6,812 bases of DNA, from positions 1 through 6,812 of the forward strand of contig JAAVZQ010000058.1 of assembly GCA_022791735.1 (NCBI GenBank). The letters run 5' to 3'. Shown piece after piece: positions 1-5,426 of the stretch. Position 1 is the stretch's first letter; the number at the start of each line of letters is the position of its first letter. The notes beneath the pieces were generated by a model. The model had not been told where the DNA came from and searched no databases. It was given only the letters and a program-made list of their open reading frames with translations. Both the position numbers and the translations under genes were made by a program. Source of the DNA: Clostridia bacterium (lineage in GTDB: Bacteria > Bacillota > Clostridia > TANB77 > CAG-508).

Positions 1-777
1 CTTAGTCCATCACAAAATACTGTTTGTGCACCTTTGTATAATGAAAATAGAAATCCAACTGTACATTCAAAAACATGATGTATTGGCAAAATTGAAAGTA
101 AAGTATCATTTTCTGTTACATCTAAAATACTTCCAATATCCATTAGATTTGAACTTATGTTTCTATGTGATAAAGCAACTACTTTTGACCTAGATGTTGT
201 ACCTGATGTAAATAACATTATGCTCATTTTTTCATTATCAATTTTTGCATCTAAAAATTCTCTGTTTCCCTTTTTTATTAATTCTTTTCCATGTTGAGTT
301 AACTCATGTTGTGAATATATTCCTTCTTTGTTTTGTATATTATCCATTGATATTAGATGTTTCAATTTGTTTTTTTCATTGTATTTTATTTTTGTTAAAA
401 CTTCTTGGTATTTATTTGAATAAAATATTCCCTCTACCTCTGACCTTTCTATTAAGTTTTCTAGTTCCTTTTCTGGTAATGACTTATCAAGTGGTACAAC
501 AGTTCCTGTTCCACATACAATAGCTAAATATGCTATTTCCCACTCATATCTATTTTCTCCAATAACTGCTATTCTCTTATCTTTTAGCCCCATATCAATT
601 AATGCTGTTCCGAAGTGAATCTACCATTTCTCTTACTTCCTTATGAGAAATAGTCTTGTATTTTCCTTCTTCTAATTTTATTTTATATGCAGGTCTCTCT
701 GAGTATAAATCTCTAGTTTTGTTTAGCATATCTTTCAAATCTGATATTTCTATAATATCATATAATCTCTCACTCAT
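1..777 (-). CDS. Long-chain acyl-CoA synthetase (AMP-binding), 3' partial, single +1 frameshift
   Basis: This gene encodes an ANL-superfamily adenylate-forming enzyme, which would activate fatty acids with ATP and CoA. It starts at the ATG at 775-777, preceded by GAGG about ten bases upstream. The first 55 codons (MSERLYDIIEISDLKDML...) read in one frame. At codon 56 (CGG, 610-612) the frame breaks and the zero frame stops at TGA 595-597. Skipping the C at 612 gives 203 further open codons to the window edge, starting GTALIDMGLKDKRIAVIGEN. These include the phosphate-binding A3 motif FTSGTTSRSK (about 180-210) and LPIHHVFECTVGFLFSLYKG (about 25-85), both typical of Firmicutes long-chain acyl-CoA synthetases. 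About 258 residues of the usual 550 or more are visible. There is no other lesion, so this looks like one recent extra base, a sequencing error or a recoding site, not a decayed pseudogene. The substrate chain length cannot be told from sequence. Confidence 0.9.
609..615 (-). other. +1 frameshift site CTT-CGG-A in acyl-CoA synthetase
   Basis: On the coding strand the sequence reads TCA CTT CGG AAC AGC in the zero frame and CTT (C) GGA ACA GCA in the frame that restores the family sequence (VDSL-GTALID). One extra C therefore sits before the GGA codon. CUU is the P-site codon of the well-known prfB +1 frameshift, so slippage is chemically plausible here, with CGG as the slow A-site codon. No RF2-like Shine-Dalgarno stimulator is evident just upstream. 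Sequencing error remains the main alternative. Confidence 0.8.
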
Positions 778-842
778 ATTCCCTTTTCCTCTTTTCGTTT
801 TCTATTCAAATTTGTCCTATTTGTATCTAATATATTTTTAGC

Positions 843-877
843 ATTATATTTATATCACATTTTACAAAAAAAATCAT
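843..877 (-). promoter_or_regulatory. Possible promoter of acyl-CoA synthetase gene
   Basis: Two overlapping -10 candidates read leftward: TATAAT (843-848) and TATAAA (849-854). For the second, a 17-base spacer places a poor -35 (ATGATT, 872-877) inside the left arm of the inverted repeat at 867-908. If this is the promoter, a protein bound to the palindrome would overlap its -35 region. The weak -35 keeps confidence low. Confidence 0.35.
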
Positions 878-908
878 TAGACTGATGGGTCAGTTTAATG
901 ATTTTTTT
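867..908. promoter_or_regulatory. 19-bp inverted repeat: candidate TetR operator and/or bidirectional terminator
   Basis: Arms 867-885 and 890-908 pair over 19 positions with one G-T wobble (880/895) around a four-base TGGG loop. The core, ACTGA-TGGG-TCAGT (881-894), has the form of operators bound by many TetR-family regulators. A TetR gene lies at 1583-2161 and the acyl-CoA synthetase starts 90 bases to the left, so control of that gene is a reasonable inference. The hairpin also carries seven T residues on the plus strand and eight on the minus strand, so it could terminate transcription in either direction. In particular it could stop leftward read-through from the TetR gene. The sequence does not say which role dominates. 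Confidence 0.65.
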
Positions 909-917
909 ACTAAAGCC

Positions 918-946
918 TTGACTATATATCAATATTTCGATATAAT
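918..946 (+). promoter_or_regulatory. Sigma-A promoter of toxin-antitoxin operon
   Basis: TTGACT (918-923) and a perfect TATAAT (941-946) are separated by exactly 17 bases. They lie 33 bases upstream of the antitoxin ATG. Transcription would start near 953, which rules out an in-frame ATG at 947 as the translation start. Confidence 0.85.
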
Positions 947-958
947 ATGCATAATATA
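925..958. promoter_or_regulatory. Candidate autoregulatory operator of the Phd/YefM antitoxin
   Basis: Two symmetric elements overlap the promoter. The first is TATATC-N8-GATATA (925-930 and 939-944). The second is an 18-bp near-palindrome with one mismatched pair centred on TGCA (941-958), covering the -10 box and the likely start site. Phd/YefM antitoxins are known to repress their own operons through palindromes placed this way, so assignment as operator is reasonable. In such AT-rich DNA short palindromes also arise by chance. Confidence 0.45.
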
Positions 959-964
959 TTAGTA

Positions 965-969
965 GGAGG
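965..969 (+). promoter_or_regulatory. Ribosome binding site deciding the antitoxin start
   Basis: GGAGG lies ten bases before the ATG at 980 within AGTAGGAGGT. It is the strongest Shine-Dalgarno sequence upstream of this gene and supports start at 980. Confidence 0.85.
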
Positions 970-979
970 TATTATTAAC

Positions 980-1234
980 ATGCCAATTATTAGACCAAGT
1001 TCTGATTTAAGAAATAATTATAATGAGATTTCTACTCTATGCCACAAAACTAAAAGACCTATATACATAACTAAAAACGGTGCTGGTGATTTAGCTATTA
1101 TGAGCATAGAACTATATGAATTTCTTATGGACAAATATGATTTATATAGTAAATTAGAAAAAGGAATTAAGTCAATCCAAAAAGGTGACGTATATTCTGA
1201 AGAAGAGGTATTTGATGAAATAGAAAAGATCTAA
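980..1234 (+). CDS. Type II antitoxin, Phd/YefM family
   Basis: This 84-residue protein is the antitoxin of a type II toxin-antitoxin pair. It should neutralise the adjacent toxin by direct binding and repress the operon. The N-terminus (MPIIRPSSDLRNNYNEIS) and the stretch RPIYITKNGAGDLAIMS are characteristic of the Phd/YefM DNA-binding fold. The C-terminal part from about residue 50 is charged and probably forms the toxin-binding tail (EEEVFDEIEKI). The start at 980 is chosen over an in-frame ATG at 947 because GGAGG (965-969) is correctly spaced before it and 947 directly abuts the -10 box. It is transcribed with the toxin, whose longest frame starts three bases after this stop codon. Confidence 0.9.
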   Translation: MPIIRPSSDLRNNYNEISTLCHKTKRPIYITKNGAGDLAIMSIELYEFLMDKYDLYSKLEKGIKSIQKGDVYSEEEVFDEIEKI

Positions 1235-1237
1235 AAC

Positions 1238-1573
1238 ATGAAAAGAGGTTATAATTTGAACAAATATACGGTACAGTTTTCAAAAGATGCAAAAGATGAC
1301 TTAACTGATATATACAGTTATATTAAATATAATCTACAAGAACCAAATATTGCAAATAAGCTAATTCAAAAAATAAAGCAAGAAATACACAAATTAAAAG
1401 ATTATCCAATAATCTATCCTATTATAAGTGATGATTTTATAAAAACGCTACAACTTCGAAAATTTAAAATTAAGAATTATTTTGTATTCTATAGAGTTAA
1501 TCCAAATAATACTACAATTGAAATAGTTAGAGTTATTCATTCAAGAAGAAATTGGACAAAATTATTATCATAA
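1238..1573 (+). CDS. Type II toxin, RelE/ParE superfamily
   Basis: This protein of up to 111 residues belongs to the RelE/ParE toxin fold. Members are either ribosome-dependent mRNA interferases (RelE) or gyrase inhibitors (ParE). The visible features are YTVQFSKDAKDDLTDIYSYI, a helix pair with LKDYPIIYPII, and the C-terminal strands NYFVFYRVNPNNTTIEIVRV followed by IHSRRNW. The YFVFYRV and IVRVIHSRR strands are the family hallmark. The sequence resembles ParE/RelE of YefM-paired systems but does not settle the target. Two starts compete: ATG at 1238, with little Shine-Dalgarno, and TTG at 1256, with AGAGG (1244-1248) seven bases upstream, which would give a 105-residue protein beginning MNKYTVQFSK. 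The gene ends nine bases from the convergent TetR stop codon, with no clear terminator between them. Confidence 0.9.
   Translation: MKRGYNLNKYTVQFSKDAKDDLTDIYSYIKYNLQEPNIANKLIQKIKQEIHKLKDYPIIYPIISDDFIKTLQLRKFKIKNYFVFYRVNPNNTTIEIVRVIHSRRNWTKLLS
1244..1248 (+). promoter_or_regulatory. Ribosome binding site favouring an internal TTG start of the toxin
   Basis: AGAGG sits seven bases before TTG 1256-1258, inside the longer reading frame that begins at ATG 1238. The shorter product MNKYTVQFSK matches the usual ParE/RelE N-terminus better, so this may be the real start. Confidence 0.5.
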
Positions 1574-1582
1574 CTAAGTCTT

Positions 1583-2161
1583 TTACTTTCTTATCAAAGT
1601 TCTTACTACGCTTTCTGCAAATTCTTTATATATTTTTTCTACATCTACTTCCCTATTTGTTTTTAGCCTATATATTAAACTTGCGCATGTATAGCCAAAT
1701 ATTCCTGAGGCAATTGCTTCTACGTCTCCTCTATAGAATTCACCGTTATCCATGCCTTCTTGCAATATGTTTTCTATTATTTTTACATATTCGAATACCG
1801 CATGTTTGCATTTTTGATTTCTCTCTCCTTCACCCCATATATGTGAAAAGACTACATTTAAAAATTTTTCATATTTAACAGTAACTTTTACTTCAACTAG
1901 TACAACTGCTTTTATTTTATCTAATGATGTTTTGCATGTTTTTGTTTTTAATTCAATGCTATTTCTAAGCAAATCAAGCCCTTCTTGCAATAACATATCA
2001 AATATATCTTCTTTTTTGGAAAAATGATAATACAAAGAACCTTTTGCAACTCCTGCTATTGCCGTAATATCATCTACTGTTGCATTATCATATCCATTTT
2101 TCGAAAATAATTCTATTGCTGCACTAAATATTTTTCTTTTGGTTTTATTCATAGGCTTCAT
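1583..2161 (-). CDS. TetR/AcrR-family transcriptional regulator
   Basis: This 192-residue protein has the standard length of the TetR family. The N-terminal helix-turn-helix is clear: RKIFSAAIELFSKNGYDNAT, then VDDITAIAGVAKGSLYYHFS (residues about 9-48), whose GSLYYHF recognition helix is canonical. The variable C-terminal ligand and dimerisation domain (about 60-192) gives no ligand. It begins 12 bases after the HAD stop codon, so the two genes are probably co-transcribed. The ATG at 2161 has only a weak AGAAAAGAG upstream, and a second ATG at 2152 (MNKTKRK) is an equally plausible start. It would act as a dimeric, ligand-released repressor. The inverted repeat at 867-908 is a candidate site, and the acyl-CoA synthetase beside that repeat suggests a fatty-acid or acyl-CoA signal. 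That link is inference. Confidence 0.92.
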   Translation of the reverse strand: MKPMNKTKRKIFSAAIELFSKNGYDNATVDDITAIAGVAKGSLYYHFSKKEDIFDMLLQEGLDLLRNSIELKTKTCKTSLDKIKAVVLVEVKVTVKYEKFLNVVFSHIWGEGERNQKCKHAVFEYVKIIENILQEGMDNGEFYRGDVEAIASGIFGYTCASLIYRLKTNREVDVEKIYKEFAESVVRTLIRK

Positions 2162-2173
2162 CTCTTTTCTTTT

Positions 2174-3029
2174 TTATTCATCAAATATAAATTTATTTAT
2201 TGCTTTTGCAACTCCATTATCATTATTATTTGAGGTTATATAGTCTGCTTTTTCTTTTAAGTATTCCTCTGCATTTTCCATAGCAATTTTTAATCCTGCA
2301 CATTCAAACATCGATATATCGTTTCCTCCGGTCTCCCATTACTATGATTTCTTCTTGTTTTATCCCAAGTTTCTTTGCCAAAACTTCTATTCCATTTTTC
2401 TTATTGCATCCTTTTTTCAATATGTCTATGTATTTTGACTGAAATATATTTTCTCCCTTTTTATACAAGTAATTAGAAATAACTGCCTTTTCTATGTCTT
2501 CCATTTTATTTATCTTACTTGCTATTTTTTCTATTATTGAATTTTCTCCACCTATTAGACAAGCCAAATTCGCTCCATTTCTATTCTCTCTTAATTCTTC
2601 TGCTATATTATTTACTTCCGTCTTTTTCTCTACTATACTTACTCCAGCATTATTTAATCCTTCACTATTTCGTGTTTCTACCAATTGTCTCTTTTCTGTA
2701 GCTAATATCATATAGTCCGCATTTTCTTCTATGTACATGCTTCTAAAATTTAATATCTCATCATTTGTGAAAGTAATTTTTTGTATATACTCATCTTTTT
2801 CTATATCTTTTATAATTGCACCATTACATGCAATTATATAATTACCAAAACAATTACCATAGATATTACATATATCATTTGCAAATTCTAGTGGTCTCCC
2901 TGTTGCAATTACTGATATAACACCTTTTTCTTCGTATGCCCTTTTTATTGCTTTTATATTTTCTTTGCTTGCTTCTTTTGCATCATTTAATAATGTGCCA
3001 TCTAAATCTATTATTATCATTTTATACAT
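2174..3029 (-). CDS. Cof-type HAD-IIB phosphatase with single +1 frameshift
   Basis: This is a haloacid-dehalogenase superfamily hydrolase of the Cof/YidA type, probably a cytoplasmic phosphatase of sugar phosphates or related metabolites. Motif I is IIIDLDGTLLND (nucleophile Asp8, acid-base Asp10) and motif II is VIATGRP (Thr43). A cap domain spans about 85-190, and a motif III lysine lies in KKGCNKKNGIEVL (about 206-217). Motif IV should read GDGGND, but an extra C turns it into GD-CGG-AGG. The zero frame then ends at TGA 2304-2306 after 241 residues. Skipping one C restores GGNDISMFECAGLKIAMENA and a normal C-terminus ending at TAA 2174-2176, about 284 residues in all, the usual family length. 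The start at 3029 has GGAG ten bases upstream. Without recoding, the metal-binding motif IV aspartate of GGND is lost and the enzyme would be inactive. Confidence 0.9.
2327..2333 (-). other. +1 frameshift site GAC-CGG-A in HAD motif IV
   Basis: The coding strand reads ATG GGA GAC CGG AGG AAA CGA in the zero frame and GAC (C) GGA GGA AAC GAT in the frame matching the family motif GDGGND. The extra base lengthens a C run from one to two, so a simple duplication or sequencing error is possible. GGGAG lies just upstream of the site and could act as a Shine-Dalgarno-like stimulator. P-site GAC does not re-pair well one base downstream, so classic slippage is less favourable here than at 609-615. 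Confidence 0.8.
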
Positions 3030-3079
3030 ATTTTTCTATCTCCATCTTATATCTTGCGTTTTATTTTATCATAAAATGC

Positions 3080-3110
3080 AAAAAAAGGAAAGTGCTTTTT
3101 ACACTTTCCT
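3080..3110 (-). terminator. Intrinsic terminator of the GH25 gene
   Basis: Read leftward, a perfect 9-bp stem AGGAAAGTG / CACTTTCCT (3102-3110 with 3086-3094) encloses a seven-base A-rich loop and is followed by seven T residues. It lies 21 bases after the GH25 stop codon. The T run is on this strand only, so it acts leftward, and it separates the GH25 gene from the HAD-TetR unit. Confidence 0.93.
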
Positions 3111-3130
3111 CTAGGTTTATTTATCATTAC

Positions 3131-4639
3131 TTATTCGCTTATTTCTTCTGTTTCTGATGTTTCAGCCAAAGGTGTTTTTTTGTTCTCTGTCCCCGTCTGA
3201 CTAGGTTCTAAAGTTTCTTTTGGGCTAGGTGCCGGGGTTTCAGTCGGTGTAGTTGTTGGTTTTGGGCTTTCAGCTGGTGGATCAGTTTCTTCTGGTGTTG
3301 GTACTGGACTAGCACTTGGCTTTGGTGTCTCACTTGGGGTTGTCACTGGTTTATTTTCTAATTTTGGTATTATTTTTGTCTCTTCTTTTTTACATGTATC
3401 ACATACTCTTTTTTCCACTCCTGCACTTTCAGTTGTAGCAGCAGTTTCTACTTGCCATTCTCCAAATTTATGGTCTAGCTTTTTTATAGTTTCTGTTTTT
3501 GTTTCTCCACAAGAACATCTAAGTGTTTTGCTTCCTTCTTCTGTACATGTTGCTTCTTTTACTTTTCCTACAACAGATGTGTAATTATGTGTGTGTTTTG
3601 CATCTGCAACTGTTCCATAAGTAAAATATGCTATATTCATATCTACTCTACCAGAGATTCCTGGTACGCTTCCCTTACTTGTGTATTGCCACATATTGAA
3701 GCTTCCTTTATAGTCTGTTTCTTCTGTGTAATGTGCAAGCCAGAATTTGCATGAAAATGAACTTCTTGACATCTTTCTTGTAATATCATTTTTGTTTGCA
3801 TACATCATTGGTTCATATCCTTGTGATTTAACATAGTTTAAAAATGTTAATGCATTTTTTGTTGCTACATTTCCATCAACTCCTGTACATCTATATCTTC
3901 CAAAGTCTTCAAAGTCATATACAACTGGGTATGTAATACTGTATGGTGCAATTTTATTTACTACCCAAGCCGCTTCTTCTAGAGCCTCTGTATCATTTAT
4001 TGCTGTAGAATAGAAGTATATTCCAACTTTTATTCCATTTGCAATTGCTCCACTAACATTTGCTTTAAAATATGTATCTTCATAGATTTTGCCTTCTGTT
4101 TGGCCTCTAAATCCTACACGAATCATTGCAAATTCAACACCGCTTTGTTTTACTTGTGACCAATTTATTTTTCCTTGATGTGCAGATACATCTATTCCCA
4201 TAGATTTCTTTCCTACGTTTTCAAACATCTCTTCTACCTGCTCTTGCTTAACTTCTTCTCCACCTTTTTTCTTGTCCTTTTCAGCATCTTCTGTTGAATT
4301 AACTTTTGCAACTGTTGATTTAGGAACTGTTACTGTTTTGTCTTGATATTTTACAACTTTTGGTGGTGTTTCATCTTCCTCTTCCGCTTCTTCTTCGGGC
4401 TCTGGTGTCTCTTCTTGCTCTGTTTCTGGATTAAGTATTTCTTGTGGCACCTCTATAATTTCCTCTATTTCTTCTGCATTACTGCTTGTTATAACTGTTT
4501 CTTGTCTTGTGTCTTTTTCTGCTCCCATTACATATATTGTAGACATTGTAGCTACTCCAATAAATACTACGGAAGACGCAATTATCCCTATTTTAGTTGC
4601 TGTATATGTTTTTAAAAAAGCGGTAATTATATTTTTCAT
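3131..4639 (-). CDS. Membrane-anchored GH25 lysozyme-type muramidase with C-terminal Cys repeats
   Basis: This 502-residue protein probably cleaves the MurNAc-GlcNAc bond of peptidoglycan at the cell surface. A short basic N-terminus and a hydrophobic segment at about 17-38 form a signal anchor with no obvious cleavage site. A Glu/Pro-rich acidic linker (about 55-92) and a charged spacer (to about 145) follow. The GH25 domain covers about 147-340: MGIDVSAHQG (catalytic Asp150), AMIRVGFRG, GIKVGIYFYS, and YDFED with the family's Asp242 and Glu244, then GRVDMNIAYF at the barrel end. Residues 350-427 form two diverged repeats starting HNY and HKF, each with a cysteine pair (C375/C377, C413/C416). 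The tail (430-480) is Pro/Thr/Ser-rich, and no LPXTG signal is present. The start ATG has AAAGGA upstream. It has its own promoter at 4676-4704 and a terminator at 3080-3110, so it is largely monocistronic. Confidence 0.95.
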   Translation of the reverse strand: MKNIITAFLKTYTATKIGIIASSVVFIGVATMSTIYVMGAEKDTRQETVITSSNAEEIEEIIEVPQEILNPETEQEETPEPEEEAEEEDETPPKVVKYQDKTVTVPKSTVAKVNSTEDAEKDKKKGGEEVKQEQVEEMFENVGKKSMGIDVSAHQGKINWSQVKQSGVEFAMIRVGFRGQTEGKIYEDTYFKANVSGAIANGIKVGIYFYSTAINDTEALEEAAWVVNKIAPYSITYPVVYDFEDFGRYRCTGVDGNVATKNALTFLNYVKSQGYEPMMYANKNDITRKMSRSSFSCKFWLAHYTEETDYKGSFNMWQYTSKGSVPGISGRVDMNIAYFTYGTVADAKHTHNYTSVVGKVKEATCTEEGSKTLRCSCGETKTETIKKLDHKFGEWQVETAATTESAGVEKRVCDTCKKEETKIIPKLENKPVTTPSETPKPSASPVPTPEETDPPAESPKPTTTPTETPAPSPKETLEPSQTGTENKKTPLAETSETEEISE

Positions 4640-4675
4640 ATTATTTTTTCCTTTATTAATTTTATTTACTTAATT

Positions 4676-4704
4676 ATTATACCGCTACATTTTTTTGGTG
4701 TCAA
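4676..4704 (-). promoter_or_regulatory. Perfect sigma-A promoter of the GH25 gene
   Basis: Read leftward, TTGACA (4699-4704) and TATAAT (4676-4681) match consensus in all twelve positions with a 17-base spacer. The -35 box contains the TGA stop codon (4701-4703) of the cysteine-rich gene. The ATG of the GH25 gene lies about 37 bases beyond the -10 box, which suggests strong, constitutive expression. Confidence 0.92.
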
Positions 4705-5411
4705 TGCTCTGAAATATTTTTTAATATCCATTTTATTACCTCTTTTTTTATTTCCATATATTCTTCTCTATCAAATTGCATATTTGCTATACAATACCTA
4801 CGGTTTGAAATATGCGAGCAGAACATACACTCATGAAGCGAATTTGCGTCTTGTATAAAAAAAGAGTTACTAATTTTTGAAGAACAAATTACACTATATG
4901 AATTAGAACAATTATTAGAATCATCTACTCTAATCGAGTAATTACAGTTTGCACTTCTTTGACATGCTATTATGTATTCCGAGTTTGCACAACCATCGCT
5001 AAATACTGTATTTTTACAACTCCTGCAGTCTTGGCTTCTATATATATTTTCCGAATTATATATAGTATCACTTTTTGATACATTTATACTATCATATACT
5101 CTTTCTGTTGTTGTATAATTTATTTTGTCCCATAATTTTAGTATTTCATCTAAAGAGCTAACTTCTTTTTTTGGTCTCATCCACCCTTTATATTCATCAT
5201 ATTTTTGCATATTATCTTGACTTATGTATTTGTTTGCATTAATTGAAGATGCCCATGTTTCATCTCCTGTAACTGCGTCTATTACTTTATTTGGTAGTCT
5301 TATATCAAATGCACATTCTGATAAAAGTTCATCTATTTCTATATGGATTTTTTCTTCAAATATTGCCATAAAAACTTCATTTATGACACCTTTCAATTGT
5401 TTATCATTCAC
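4701..5411 (-). CDS. Cysteine-rich protein of unknown function, operon partner of the ATPase
   Basis: This 236-residue soluble protein has no signal peptide or membrane segment. The N-terminal 100 residues are mixed helix (for example LDEILKLWDKINYTTTERVY). From about residue 105 to 200 the sequence is rich in Ser, Asn and Cys, with about ten cysteines and a loose repeating pattern of a hydrophobic residue, Ser or Asn, and Cys every 8-12 residues. This suggests short stacked strands, such as a beta-helix, possibly binding metal. The end, ECMFCSHISNRRYCIANMQF then DREEYMEIKKEVIKWIL, resembles from memory a C-terminal motif (C-x2-C, then YCI-N-Q-(Y/F), then EEY) in conserved uncharacterised proteins of Patescibacteria. 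I cannot verify this without a search. The GTG start at 5411 is preceded by AGAAGGG at good spacing, 15 bases after the ATPase stop codon, so both are translated from one transcript. The function is not known. Confidence 0.8.
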   Translation of the reverse strand: MNDKQLKGVINEVFMAIFEEKIHIEIDELLSECAFDIRLPNKVIDAVTGDETWASSINANKYISQDNMQKYDEYKGWMRPKKEVSSLDEILKLWDKINYTTTERVYDSINVSKSDTIYNSENIYRSQDCRSCKNTVFSDGCANSEYIIACQRSANCNYSIRVDDSNNCSNSYSVICSSKISNSFFIQDANSLHECMFCSHISNRRYCIANMQFDREEYMEIKKEVIKWILKNISEH

Positions 5412-5426
5412 TTATTTCCCTTCTTT

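Noticed and set aside
245..523. Plus-strand hydrophobic open frame opposite the acyl-CoA synthetase
   Set aside because: It is a Leu/Phe-rich antisense shadow of AT-rich coding DNA, with no promoter or ribosome site.
595..597. TGA read-through (selenocysteine or Trp) to rescue the acyl-CoA synthetase
   Set aside because: The family sequence resumes in the +1 frame four codons before the TGA, and zero-frame read-through does not give homologous sequence. The same holds for TGA 2304-2306 in the HAD gene.
947..979. In-frame upstream ATG extending the antitoxin by 11 residues
   Set aside because: It directly follows the TATAAT box (941-946) and would lie before the transcript start. The GGAGG at 965-969 points to the ATG at 980.
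2304..3029. HAD gene as a complete 241-residue protein
   Set aside because: It ends within a scrambled motif IV, and the missing motif and C-terminus follow immediately in the next frame.
3030..3079. Promoter for the HAD-TetR unit
   Set aside because: Only a weak TTATGA-N17-TATAAG match is present in AT-rich DNA. It is not convincing enough to annotate, although some promoter is expected after the terminator.
3160..3330. DNA repeat or minisatellite
   Set aside because: The apparent repetition reflects the Pro/Thr/Ser-rich tail of the GH25 protein and has no regular DNA period.
4343..4615. Plus-strand Cys/Phe-rich small membrane protein
   Set aside because: It is the antisense of the Glu-rich linker and signal anchor of the GH25 protein, with no start signals.
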